Shown one piece after another: positions 7,753-18,100 of a stretch of DNA of 64,000 bases. Position numbers and translations under genes: made by a program. The notes below the pieces were generated by a model. It made no database searches and was not told the DNA's origin. It worked only from the letters and a program-made list of their open reading frames with translations. Source of the stretch: Mucilaginibacter flavus. GTDB taxonomy: Bacteria > Bacteroidota > Bacteroidia > Sphingobacteriales > Sphingobacteriaceae. Location: the NCBI RefSeq assembly GCF_030409315.1, contig NZ_JAUFPS010000025.1:40812-104811 (forward strand). Direction: 5' to 3'. Positions within the stretch are counted from its first letter, which is position 1. Every line of letters begins with the position of its first letter.

Positions 7753-8121
7753 ACTTTTTACTTCCGTTTTTAAGATGTATTCCCTAAAAGAAAATAACAT
7801 TCTTTGAACTTCAGATACCAGATCTATACAATCCTTCAGTTTATCTAATGACCCGTATTTTCTACGCTCACATATTAACAATTGTGTTTCCAATTCAAAC
7901 GAAGATGAAATCGCTATCGATAAAAACTCCGCAAAGTGCTTATCTGTGTTCTTTCCCGACCCCTCCGCAATATTTGAAGGAATTGAACAACAACTCCTGT
8001 TTATTTGATCAATTAAATTAAAACGTTCATTTGCCGGCAATTCCCTGCTAAAATCAAAAACCATATCTGTCAAATCCATCGCCTTCAGCCATATCTTCAA
8101 ATTCTTAAAATTATGTCTCAT
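7741..8121 (-). CDS. Four-helix-bundle protein (23S rRNA intervening-sequence / S23 type)
   Basis: A 126-residue protein of the family first found in intervening sequences of 23S rRNA genes, related in fold to the Avd accessory protein of diversity-generating retroelements. Typical landmarks are the start MRHNFKNLKIW, a LxAMDLTDMVFDFSRELPANERFNLIDQINRS segment, SIPSNIAEGSGK near residue 50, and a helical end with LISEVQRML-like spacing. The frame is open further upstream, but residues before MRHNF would be translated heptamer repeat, so the ATG at 8121 is chosen. The biochemical role is unknown; basic surfaces suggest nucleic acid binding. Confidence 0.88.
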   Translation of the reverse strand: MRHNFKNLKIWLKAMDLTDMVFDFSRELPANERFNLIDQINRSCCSIPSNIAEGSGKNTDKHFAEFLSIAISSSFELETQLLICERRKYGSLDKLKDCIDLVSEVQRMLFSFREYILKTEVKSLNS

Positions 8122-8134
8122 TCCAGGCTTCGGT

Positions 8135-8162
8135 CTTGATTCTTGACTCTTGATTCTTGACT
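8135..8162. repeat. Inverted heptamer array A(A/G)TCAAG x4, flush with the miaB stop
   Basis: On the minus strand this reads four alternating AGTCAAG and AATCAAG units starting directly after the miaB stop codon (8163-8165). The coding end of miaB (8163-8183) shares an ATAGGGAAGGT...TAGAATAGA stretch with the copy at 50117-50134, so the repeat family has a head as well as the heptamers. Confidence 0.85.
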
Positions 8163-9668
8163 CTATTCTACCACCTTCCCTATCAACGTAGCCGTGGTAG
8201 TTCTTTCTATCAGCACGTTCACGTATTGGCCGGGTTTGTAGTTTTCGCCTACGGGGAAAATCACCATAGCGTTTTGATCGCTGCGGCCACAATAGTCGTT
8301 TTTTGATTTTTTGGAGAAACCTTCTATCAGTACCTTTTCTACTTTACCAATGCGGGCCTGCGCACGGTAGTATGAATACTCCTGCTGCTTGGCTACTATT
8401 TCTGTTAAACGTTTTTGTTTCACTTCCTCCGGGATATCGTCGGCATAACGTTTTGCGGCTAACGTGCCCGGGCGTTCGCTGTATTTAAACATGTAGGCAA
8501 AATCGTATTTTACATAGTCCATCATGCTTACGGTATCGGCGTGCTCTTCATCTGTTTCGGTACAAAAGCCGGTGATCACATCGGTAGATATCGCGCAATC
8601 GCCAATAATATTACGAATAGCATCAATCCTGTTGATATACCAATCGCGATCATAAGTACGGTTCATAATATCCAGAATACGGGTATTGCCCGATTGTACC
8701 GGCAGGTGGATATAGTTACAAATGTTTTCGTATTTGGCAATAGTATATAAAACCTCGTCGGTAATATCCTTTGGATGCGAAGTTGAAAAACGTACACGCA
8801 AATCAGGACTGATCAATGCTACCATTTCTAAAAGGTTGGCAAAGTTGGTGACAGCCTCACCTAAATCCTCTCCAAAGGAGAGGACTTTTTTGTCCTGCGC
8901 TGTAGTAGTTACAGCGTGCTCATCAGCCCCCTCTCCTTTGGAGAGGGCAGGGTGAGGCCTCCACTTAAACGAATCCACGTTCTGGCCCAGCAAAGTTACC
9001 TCGCGGTAGCCTTTATCAAAAAGATCTTTACACTCGGCAATAATTGATTGCGGATCGCGACTACGCTCGCGGCCCCGGGTAAATGGTACTACGCAAAACG
9101 AACACATGTTATCACAACCGCGCATGATAGATACAAAGGCATTGATACCATTGCTGTTTAGGCGTACCGGGCTAATGTCGGCATAGGTTTCCTCACGGGA
9201 TAACAATACGTTCACGGCTTTTTGGCCGCTATCAACCTGGTCTATCAGGTTTGGCAAATCGCGATACGCGTCCGGCCCAACCACTACGTCAACCAGTTTT
9301 TCTTCTTCTAAAAATTTAGATTTCAAGCGTTCGGCCATGCAGCCTAACACACCTACTACCAGTCCTGGGTTTTTAACCTTGCTTATAGTAAATTCTTTAA
9401 GGCGGTTACGTACACGCTGCTCGGCATTTTCACGAATAGAGCAGGTGTTAATAAAAATAACATCTGCCTGGTTATGGTCACCGGTAGTTTCAAAACCTTG
9501 CTCCGATAATATCGATGCAACTATCTCGCTATCGCTAAAGTTCATAGCGCAGCCATAGCTTTCTATATATAATTTACGGCCATTGTTTTTACCTGTTGGC
9601 TCCAAAACCAACGCCTCTCCTTGCCTGCTCTCGTCATGTGCCTTATCCGGAAGAACCAAATCCATCAT
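8163..9668 (-). CDS. miaB: tRNA-2-methylthio-N6-dimethylallyladenosine synthase MiaB, with a repeat-encoded insertion
   Basis: MiaB is a radical-SAM enzyme that adds the methylthio group at position 37 of tRNAs reading UNN codons. The N-terminal cluster-binding domain has Cys in [20 protein letters not shown] and LGCMAERL. The radical-SAM motif is GCDNMCSFC (about 183-191). The C-terminal TRAM domain is present. At 501 residues it is longer than usual. About 35 extra residues (roughly 237-272, starting [11 protein letters not shown]) are encoded by a palindromic repeat inserted in frame between [11 protein letters not shown] and [10 protein letters not shown]. All catalytic motifs are intact, so the enzyme may tolerate the loop. 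Confidence 0.95.
   Translation of the reverse strand: MMDLVLPDKAHDESRQGEALVLEPTGKNNGRKLYIESYGCAMNFSDSEIVASILSEQGFETTGDHNQADVIFINTCSIRENAEQRVRNRLKEFTISKVKNPGLVVGVLGCMAERLKSKFLEEEKLVDVVVGPDAYRDLPNLIDQVDSGQKAVNVLLSREETYADISPVRLNSNGINAFVSIMRGCDNMCSFCVVPFTRGRERSRDPQSIIAECKDLFDKGYREVTLLGQNVDSFKWRPHPALSKGEGADEHAVTTTAQDKKVLSFGEDLGEAVTNFANLLEMVALISPDLRVRFSTSHPKDITDEVLYTIAKYENICNYIHLPVQSGNTRILDIMNRTYDRDWYINRIDAIRNIIGDCAISTDVITGFCTETDEEHADTVSMMDYVKYDFAYMFKYSERPGTLAAKRYADDIPEEVKQKRLTEIVAKQQEYSYYRAQARIGKVEKVLIEGFSKKSKNDYCGRSDQNAMVIFPVGENYKPGQYVNVLIERTTTATLIGKVVE
8854..8958. repeat. 105-base palindromic element inserted in frame inside miaB
   Basis: Outer arms GCCTCAC (8854-8860) and GTGAGGC (8952-8958) are perfect complements. 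Next come CTCTCCAAAGGAGAG (8869-8883) and CTCTCCTTTGGAGAG (8931-8945), which pair with each other and are each nearly self-complementary. A small AGGAC/GTCCT hairpin lies inside. The length is exactly 35 codons, so the reading frame is kept. The sequence type (CCCTCTCCTTTGGAGAGGG) is one seen as a dispersed intergenic palindrome in many bacteria, recalled from general knowledge rather than searched. Confidence 0.85.
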
Positions 9669-9687
9669 TCAATTAAAAATTAGTTTG

Positions 9688-9695
9688 CAAAAATA
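9688..9695 (-). promoter_or_regulatory. Candidate -7 promoter element of miaB
   Basis: On the minus strand it reads TATTTTTG, a match to TAnnTTTG, 19 bases before the miaB start codon. The region is shared with the divergent gene at 9823. Confidence 0.35.
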
Positions 9696-9822
9696 CACAA
9701 ATTTTAAATACACGGATGACATATTGTCAGTATTTAATAAAATCGAAAAAAATATACTATATTCCTCAGGTAATACGTATAAAGTTAACGGGAACATTAA
9801 AAGCCGAAGGAAACATCTATAA

Positions 9823-11625
9823 ATGAAGCTTAAATTTTTAAAGCAAAAGTGGCAAAAACTAACATTTAATTTTGTGTTGATCCCGGCAACGGTACTCTTC
9901 ATTATCGCTTTAATACTCAATCAGTACCTGGCCCCTATTTTGGCTACCGAGTTGCGCGATGCCGTTTTAACCGGGAGCGACAGCCTGTATCATGCCGATT
10001 TTTCGAAGGCCGAACTGCACCTGTTAGAAGGTAAGGTTACCTTTTACAACATCAACATGGTACCGGATACCGCCCTTTACAACAAAAGAAAACAACAGCA
10101 CGTTGCCAACAACAACCTGGTAACCCTACACGTGAAAAAGCTGGTATTGCAACATGTACACCCTTTTAGCTATTATTTCAGAAAAAAATTAAGGATCAAC
10201 GAGATCATTTTGAACGAACCGGAGTTAAACGTAAGCTATTCGTTAAACCATACCCAGGATACGGTGCTGAAGGATCATCGCACCGCCTGGCAAAAAATAT
10301 CCAAAGTACTGCATTCTATACAAATAGATCATATTTATTTAAACGATGTAAAGTTCAAGTACGAGGACTACTCGGGCCACAAACTGGCCATATCTACTTT
10401 AAAGGAAATGAACATCAGCGTTACCGACCTGCTGATAGACTCGCTAACGCAAACTGACAAATCGCGATTTTCTTATTGTAAAGAGATCGTTACCGAATTA
10501 AATAATTACACCGGCAAAACCGATAATGGTTTATATGATTACAAGATAAAATATCTGAAGCTGTCTACCTTAACTTCAAAACTTAACATTACAGGCCTTC
10601 AGTTTGAGCCGGCAAAATCCGATATTTTTTTTTATAAAACCGAAAGCGACCGGGTTAGTGTTGGCATAGACTCATTACAACTTAACAATTTTGATTACCT
10701 GCTTTATCATAAATACCGCATAGTTGCCGCGTCCAGTCTTCAGTTGCATAACGGGTGGTTAAAGGTATCCAACAACCCAAACAAAACAAAAAAGAACGAT
10801 GCCGACGCGGTATCTACCTTCCCCAACATGATAGTGCGTAATACCAATGCCGATATTACTATCGATACCGTTCGCCTAAAAAACATCGGGGTTGAATATG
10901 CCGAATTTAACAGCGACTCAAAAAAAACGGGCACTGTGCTTTTTAATCACACCAGCGGCAGTTTTTATAATGTAACCACCAACAAAAAAGCCATCGAAAA
11001 AAATAACATCACCCGGGCAGATTTGAGCAGTTATTTTATGAATAGAGGTTACCTAACCACGCAATTTTTATTTAACCTTACCGATAAAGATGCCGCCTTT
11101 AGCTACAAAGGCTCCCTTGGTCCGTTTGCGGCTAATAAAGTAAACCAGGCCAGTATGGCGCTCGCCATGGTCAAAATATCGTCGGGTTCTGTTAAGCAGT
11201 TCAACTTTGATATTAAGGCCAACAGCAAGGTATTTAAGGGCGATGTATCCCTGTTATATAATGATTTGAAAGTTTCGCTTTTAAAAGCGGATACAGCGCA
11301 TAATCAACTGAAGAAACAATCGTTGATGTCAATATTTGCCAACCTGTTTGTAATCAAGCGTAATAACCCGGATGCCGCGGGTGTAGCACCGAGGATTTCA
11401 CATGTAGTTTATGAGCGTCCCAAAAATTCGCCATTTTTTAAAACCATTTGGCGTACCCTGCTCACCGGTATAAAGCCTGCAGTTGGTCTCGACGAAAAAA
11501 GTAAATCTGCTGCCAATCAGCGGATAGCACAACACAACCAAAACAAAAAGGACAGGCTCATTAAAAAGGCTGAGCGAAAAAAACACAGGGAAGAACGAAA
11601 GCTCGAAAAAGAGCAGGGGAGATAA
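9823..11625 (+). CDS. AsmA/DUF748-like membrane-anchored periplasmic protein
   Basis: A 600-residue protein with one N-terminal membrane anchor (about residues 15-37) followed by a long beta-rich periplasmic part. The order of short strands and phrases such as AELHLLEGKVTFYNINM and INEIILNEPELNVSY resembles AsmA and DUF748 proteins, which build lipid-carrying grooves between inner and outer membrane. The C-terminal 40 residues are highly charged (KKAERKKHREERKLEKEQ). It is divergent from miaB and ends 3 bases from the convergent YcxB-like gene. The exact role is not known; lipid or envelope transport is inferred. Confidence 0.6.
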   Translation: MKLKFLKQKWQKLTFNFVLIPATVLFIIALILNQYLAPILATELRDAVLTGSDSLYHADFSKAELHLLEGKVTFYNINMVPDTALYNKRKQQHVANNNLVTLHVKKLVLQHVHPFSYYFRKKLRINEIILNEPELNVSYSLNHTQDTVLKDHRTAWQKISKVLHSIQIDHIYLNDVKFKYEDYSGHKLAISTLKEMNISVTDLLIDSLTQTDKSRFSYCKEIVTELNNYTGKTDNGLYDYKIKYLKLSTLTSKLNITGLQFEPAKSDIFFYKTESDRVSVGIDSLQLNNFDYLLYHKYRIVAASSLQLHNGWLKVSNNPNKTKKNDADAVSTFPNMIVRNTNADITIDTVRLKNIGVEYAEFNSDSKKTGTVLFNHTSGSFYNVTTNKKAIEKNNITRADLSSYFMNRGYLTTQFLFNLTDKDAAFSYKGSLGPFAANKVNQASMALAMVKISSGSVKQFNFDIKANSKVFKGDVSLLYNDLKVSLLKADTAHNQLKKQSLMSIFANLFVIKRNNPDAAGVAPRISHVVYERPKNSPFFKTIWRTLLTGIKPAVGLDEKSKSAANQRIAQHNQNKKDRLIKKAERKKHREERKLEKEQGR

Positions 11626-11628
11626 TGT

Positions 11629-12126
11629 CTATTTATAAGAGAATTTTATACCCTTTGCTTTAACTGTCTCTTTAAGACTTGCTATATCTCCTTTTACACC
11701 AAAACCATGTTTAGGTAAATAGTGGAAAGACCGTTGAGATCTTAGTAAAAAGTATTTTTCCCGCTCGACAAGCTTATCAATATAATTCCAACCGGTGGTT
11801 GTTTTTATTGTATCACCGGTTATTTCAATGCCATCGTTGTTTAATGTATAAACTAAAGTTTCGGCAAGGAACGGAGTTTTAGTCATATTTCTCTTACAGG
11901 CGTAGTAAATTTTTACTGGCAAAACTATTCCATATACCGTCAAAAAAATTGCAAGGAATATAACTTCCGACGACCATTTAAAGGGTTTTTCAATAATCAC
12001 GGTATATTGGACTATCATTAAGAAAAACACTACAATCAACATGTTTCGGGGTTTTAGGTATGCCCTTAAAGAAATATTGAAATATGTTTTTAAATCAATA
12101 TCACTTACTATTTTAATTTCTTCCAT
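11629..12126 (-). CDS. YcxB-like small membrane protein
   Basis: A 165-residue protein with two membrane segments (about residues 28-45 and 55-75). A soluble C-terminal half contains the YcxB-type pattern GIEITGDTIKTTTGWNYIDKLVEREKYFLLRSQRSFHYLPK. Function is unknown. It is convergent with the AsmA-like gene, with a gap of only 3 bases, and follows sprA after 14 bases in the same direction, so it may be read through from sprA. Confidence 0.65.
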   Translation of the reverse strand: MEEIKIVSDIDLKTYFNISLRAYLKPRNMLIVVFFLMIVQYTVIIEKPFKWSSEVIFLAIFLTVYGIVLPVKIYYACKRNMTKTPFLAETLVYTLNNDGIEITGDTIKTTTGWNYIDKLVEREKYFLLRSQRSFHYLPKHGFGVKGDIASLKETVKAKGIKFSYK

Positions 12127-12140
12127 GTCACTAATATAAT

Positions 12141-15100
12141 TTATTGTAGTAGTAATTTCAGGTTAATACCAAAGTTGGTAAATGCTGTATTAAAAGTTTG
12201 CGAAGTATATGGCCTGGTTAGGTTTGAATCGTAAAACAGGTTAAGGTTAAAGCGCTGATTAATTACGTAGTCAATTGATGGGCGAACGGTAATGTTTTGC
12301 GCGCCCGATGATATTTCGGCGGCCTGCACATCGGCACGATAGATCAACGTTTTGTTATCACGTAACGAAAAATCGACTTTAAAGTTAACATCCTTAGGCG
12401 CTCCTCCTTCCATCCACCCAAATGGGAAATGGAAGTTTTTGGTATGGTAACCAAAACCAAACACAACTATTTTTTCATTTTGTTGCGCCAGTTGGCTATT
12501 GAGCAAACTGAGGCTTAACGTACGACTTTGCCTGAACTCCAGGTTGGCGGTCATGCTATTTTTAAACCTCATATTGGCTCCCAGTAATGGTACAAACTGC
12601 TCAAATATGGTAACCTGCGAAAACTGGTAATAAGGTAAAAAGTCGTTATTTAAATCGCGCGCGCTGCTGGCACCATGGGTTTCCTGGTATTGAAGCAAAG
12701 TGGTGAAGCCGTTTACGTTGTATGATGAACGGTAACCATGGCTCAAATCAAATGAATCAAAAACATCCGATAGCCAGGGCAGCTTACTTAAACCAGTATA
12801 CCTGATATCCCAGTTAGGGATAGGTATTTTAGGAAACTGCGAAAGGTTGCTCTTCTTTACATCTTTACCAGTATAAGCCGCTATAAACGCCGGCACCAAC
12901 ACATTTTGCGAGTTTTGCCCGTAACCATCCGAAAACCCAACCGAATCTAACAAGCGTGTTGAGTTTGGGTTTTGGGACGCCAGCTTTTGTGAAATATACT
13001 TACGGTTATCCAGCATTTTTTGAAACAAGGGCGATGTATTATCAATACCCACTGTTTTTTTAAACGCGGTACCTATAGTTAAGTATGATATGGTGTAGCT
13101 ACCCGTAGTTACCGGGCTTAAGGTTTCAATGCTATTGCTTGATGCCAGGTATTTGAAGTTTGACTGGTAATCATGTTCCTGCGTTTTAAGGGCAATCAAT
13201 TCTATCCTCAAATCCTTAAACGGCTCAACAACCGCCCTTAAATGCAGGTCTTCGTTTACAGATTTGGTATATAGCTGGTTTTGCAGCGTATCCGTACTGA
13301 TCCATCCATTGGCTACGGCCTTGGCACGGATATCCGTTTGGCTGCCCAATAAAAAGCCTATACCCGGCGCGTTGTATTGGGAGTTTTCGCCAAAAATACC
13401 AGATTGCGGCAGGTAGCCCGGCAGGTAAATCCCCCCTTTGCGCGAGTAAGTACCACTTATATTTTTAACGCTGGTTAATAAGCCCACCAATACTTTGCTT
13501 ATACCGTTTGGTGTATTAGGATTATTAGCCTTACGGATAAACGGAAACTTATTATACAACGATACCATATTTAAGGTTGGCGCTACGTTAATTTCGCGCA
13601 GGTTGCTAATGCTGTTACCAACATCATATGATGGATCATTAATGGCAAACAGCGGCTGGGTTTGCCAGTTAAAGTGCGCGCTGTAACGGGTTACCACCGA
13701 TGCCCAATCCATACCCGGAATTTTACTAATCGGCAGGGTGTAGTTAAGATTAATGGTGTGGTTGTAGTTGGTTGTACGGCCTAATTTTTTAAGGTTATCC
13801 CAAAGCGTATCGCGTTTTAAACCATTGATACGGCCGGCTGGCTCATCAACTACCGATAAGTTGGTAGCATCAATATCCAGTTGTAAAGATTTGGTGAGGT
13901 TCCAACCTATACCGTATACCCGGGTGATATTAAAATACTTGTTAAACGTGGTGGTTGGTATCGGGATAAAGTTATTAGGATCATTATCCCGCAGGGTATT
14001 TTCTGAATAAAAGCGATCAAAGTTAATGCTGAAATTTAACCTTGATGGCAATATGCTAAAGTTGATATCGCGCGCCAACGCGAGCAGGTTGCTTTTAATG
14101 ATCTTTGAAAACGGACTATAATACTTCGGCGTGTTGGTATAGTTGTAAGACAAGTTTAGATGGTAAGTTTTCTCCAAATCATTCTGCGTGGTAAAATCAT
14201 GATGCAAAAACTGAGTATAGGCGTAACTCAGGTTCCAGTTTTCTACATCCCAAACATGGTTTGCCGCGGAGGGGTTAGTTTTAGCTTTATGTACATTGGT
14301 AAAGTTGATACTCTGGCGCAAAGTATAATCAACAGCGGCATTCCTGATCGAGTCGCGCTCCTGTTTGCTGGTAGCCGCGGCAAGGGTTTGCTTCAGCTCA
14401 ATATCCGGCGATCCGGGATCATACTGTGGCATGCTCCGTTGCGATGATACGTTGATATAAGCCGGGATATGAATACCTGTTTTATCAGGGAAAAACTTAC
14501 CAAGCTCGGCAGTGGCCGAAATATCGTAGATCTGGTCATCGCTCTGGCTCCTGTCATTCAGGCGTGAATCCAACGTACCAAAACCAACAGTAGTTTTACT
14601 GCCAGAAAAGGTAACATCGGCAAAATCGGCCAGCTTGGTATCCAGCCTGGCGGTTGCGGCCCAGCCACCGCGCTGATCAAAATCCGTAAGGCGTAATTCA
14701 TCAAACCAAACTATTCCGCTTTTATCCAGGCCATCATCGGTAACCGTGGTGTTGGTGCCTTTGAGCGGATTACGTACACCTATCATAATGGTTCGCAACC
14801 TGCTCAAATCCGGCTGCCCTTTAATGTATACGGTTTGACTGCCCTCGGTATATTTAAACACCTCGTTGTAAGGCACGTTTGAGTGATTACGTTTCAGTTT
14901 GGCGCGGGTAAGCAAACCAAGTTCCAAATCAACAGCGTTATCAGCGGGCCATATCGCGTCTGGGTCGGCGGTACCTGGTTTAGTTATTTTAAGCGGCACC
15001 TCATACTCGTAGTAGTTATCCTGGTAATCAACTCCAAGACGGATGAAGGCGTTAATATCATTATCCTTTAATTGATCGCCCTCGGCGTGTACAAACATTT

Positions 15101-18100
15101 GAATGCGTTTGTATTTGCGCAAATCATTATAAAAAGTACGGAACGCAGCCCTTGAATAACCATCGCGCAAACTCTTTACTTCAATTGATAATGATTGCTC
15201 ATTAAGTTTGGTATTGGTTTGCAGGTTATTGTAATTACGCTGGCGCTGAATACCCGGCGGCACCACATAAGGGATAGGCGTGCGGTTACCGTTTTCTTCA
15301 ATATTTACCGCCTGCACATCAATACTTGAATTATCTATAGGTGGGTTGCTGATGGATGGATCGGCAATTACGTTGAGCAAATTCCGCTCGGTATTAAAGG
15401 CCCGCCACTCGCCGCGTACCAACTCCAAAGTGGCAAAACGTAAAATGGAAGTATCGGCAAAGTTGGTCATAAACATCCGCATAAAACGGATGGCTTTAAA
15501 ATCATCTATATTACCAACTTTACTATCGTAACCATTAATCGGAATCCTGAACTGGTACCAGGTTACTGCCTGGGTTGTGCCGTTTGGCAGTTTTACGTTA
15601 GCCGTTACTTTATCGCTAATGTTATTTTGCCCAACCACCATATCGCCCGGGCGGATAGACACTTTGTACTGGAAGTAGGCATCTTCCTGGCTCATGTTAT
15701 TATCCCGGTTAATATCTTCCCCATCGGGTAACGATGTTGATGCCGAGTTTTGGATGCCCAACTCTGCCTGTGATTGTGCCGATGTTTTGGAGTTACCATC
15801 GGTGCCGTTGTATTTGGCATAACGATCAAGGATACCTAAACGGGCCTGGTCAAGCGCCGCTCCCTGGTAATACTGATAATCATCAGATGATGGGTCATTG
15901 GCAAAGGCGGTGGCGGCAGCGGTATTTAACTGGCCTTTAATTTGGTTTACCACCGGGGCAAATTTAGTTCTTTCATCCGCATCGTTCAACCCATCCAAAC
16001 CAACATCCTGCAAGCGGCGGGCATCGGGGTTATTGTCAAACGCGTTAATAACCGGCTGTAATTTTGATACGCGCCCCCAGTTGGTTTCATCAACCTGGGT
16101 GTAGTCGCCATTTACGGGTAAGGCATTCTCTAAACTTTTACGCCCATCTTTCAAAATATCTTCAGAGATGCTGCCCAGGTTAAAATACAGATCGCCACCG
16201 GTTGAATTGGGTTTATAGATGAACGGATCAAGCATCCAAAATTCAATGTATGACACGTTGAGCGATTCAAAATCATTAGTCTCCAGTTTCCTGAACATAC
16301 CGCCCCAACGCGATTTTGGATTTTGCAAAGTACCATCGGGATTTATGCCGGTAGTAGTATAGTTATACTGCCCACGCACATTGGGATAAAATGCCATGTT
16401 AAGGGTAGCCAAACTTAAAGGCTGCCCGGTTGCCGACTGTTTATAAGGAAATACTTCCTGTTCCAATACCTGCCTTGCATAATGGTTGGATAGGTCATTA
16501 CGGGAAACATTGATAGTACCAGAGTTGGTGTAAAATATAGGATCGATATTATAAAATGCCAGGCGTGCACGATTGTAACCGTAACTCAAATCATCAAACA
16601 AAGCCGACTCTGAAAAAAGTTGCGGCGTACCCGAGATTTGCCAGGCATTAGCACTTTTTACATCGATAATGGATTGGCTGTTTTCAAAATCGTCAAGATA
16701 TGATGTTCCGTTTTTGGAGCCTGCAAAATTTAACGCCCCTGGGCTACCCGGTATCAGCTGTGCAAACTCGCCCGAAAAATTAACCGATGACGGTGCCTTG
16801 GTATGAATAAGCGGAATTTTATCAACCAGCCTGGTTAAAAACCTTGATTGCGAACTATAATTGGCATCAAAACCCCATATGGTGTTAGATATAGATTCTT
16901 CGCCGGCTATTTCATTTTGGGTGATGGGTTGCTCCGTCAGGTGCATAATGGTACCACCCAAATTTAATTTATCGTTCACATGATAATCAAACCTTGATCC
17001 GTATAAGGATTTTTGCTGAACGCCAAACAGTTCGTTGTTTTCCAGTTTTACACTAATGGGCTGCCCTGATGATAGCAAGGCCTGGTTAAGTACCCTGATC
17101 CGCCCGGAGTTGTAATCAATAGTATAATCGGTACCCTCATTTAATTTAAGCTGCCCGGCGGTTACCGTTACGGAACCTTGCGGAATATTAACAGCATTTA
17201 ACTGGTACTCCGAGCCTCCTGATGACGAATAAGTACCTTTTATTACATACCTGTTAAGCGCCGGAAAAAACTGTTGGGCTATAGTTTTGGTAGAATCGTA
17301 CAAAGGTTGATAAACATACCGTTTGGCCAGGTCGGCCTCTCCGGCTGTAAACTTGGCCGCCAGGTCAGATCCAAAGGGCTCTATGGTAGGGAATACGATA
17401 CGCCCGTTTTGCGAGTCGATAGTGATACCTTCTAAAAAGTCAAAATAACCGTCGGGCTGTTTATCGCTTTGCTGGTTCAAATTATCAAGTCCGGTAACCT
17501 GCAGCCAAAGCTTGCCTTTGGTATTAGCACCCTCCTCCATCACCGTTTTTTCAATACCGGTTTTATCATCCAAACGGGTAACTGTAAGTTTAAAGTTTGT
17601 AGGTGCTATCTGGAATGCCCCAAGGGAGTAGATGTTTTTCATCATCAAATCCCAGGTTGGTAAATTAGTTTTCAGCAATTCGCCCTTTAGCAATTTTACA
17701 AAAAGCACTTTTGGCGTGGTAGGATCAACGGCTATATCGCTGCTAAACTCACCCACCTGGTATTGTACGCCGTTTATGGTGTATTGGTAAGCAACGGCCA
17801 AAACTTCGTCGTTATTTAAAGGGTAGTTAAGGGAAATATAGCCCAACTGCGGGTTCAACTTAAAATCCTTATCTACAACCAACTTGCGGGCATAGGTTAG
17901 TTTCGAATAGTTATCGGTGTAATTAGCGGCGTTCCCCAACGATTGGAAATAAGTAGCTACCGCGTTTGAATTGGTTTGCCTTACCGCGGCAGGCAAACCG
18001 TTTAACAGCGAGTTGGATTGTTGCGCGAAACCCGGCCCTTTAAAACCCGCGGGTAAAGCGCTAAAACCGGCACCGCTCTGCAAACGCGTATTGTAAGGCT

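Larger units (their letters stand above)
7725..8162. mobile_element. 438-base element: four-helix-bundle gene between 28-base inverted heptamer arrays
   Basis: Two four-unit A(A/G)TCAAG arrays, at 7725-7752 and (inverted) 8135-8162, match at 27 of 28 positions. They enclose exactly one gene, the four-helix-bundle protein. The outer edges touch the miaB stop codon on one side and lie 13 bases from the activator start codon on the other. It has the layout of a small element with terminal inverted repeats, but no transposase is inside, so movement would need help in trans. Similar arrays elsewhere in the window lack the gene. Confidence 0.5.

Noticed and set aside
7725..8162. CRISPR-like array
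   Set aside because: Units are 7 bases in direct contact without spacers, and no cas genes are present.
8122..8292. Longer N-terminus for the four-helix-bundle gene
   Set aside because: The extra residues come from the heptamer repeat and from the opposite reading of miaB codons; the family starts at MRHNFKNLK.
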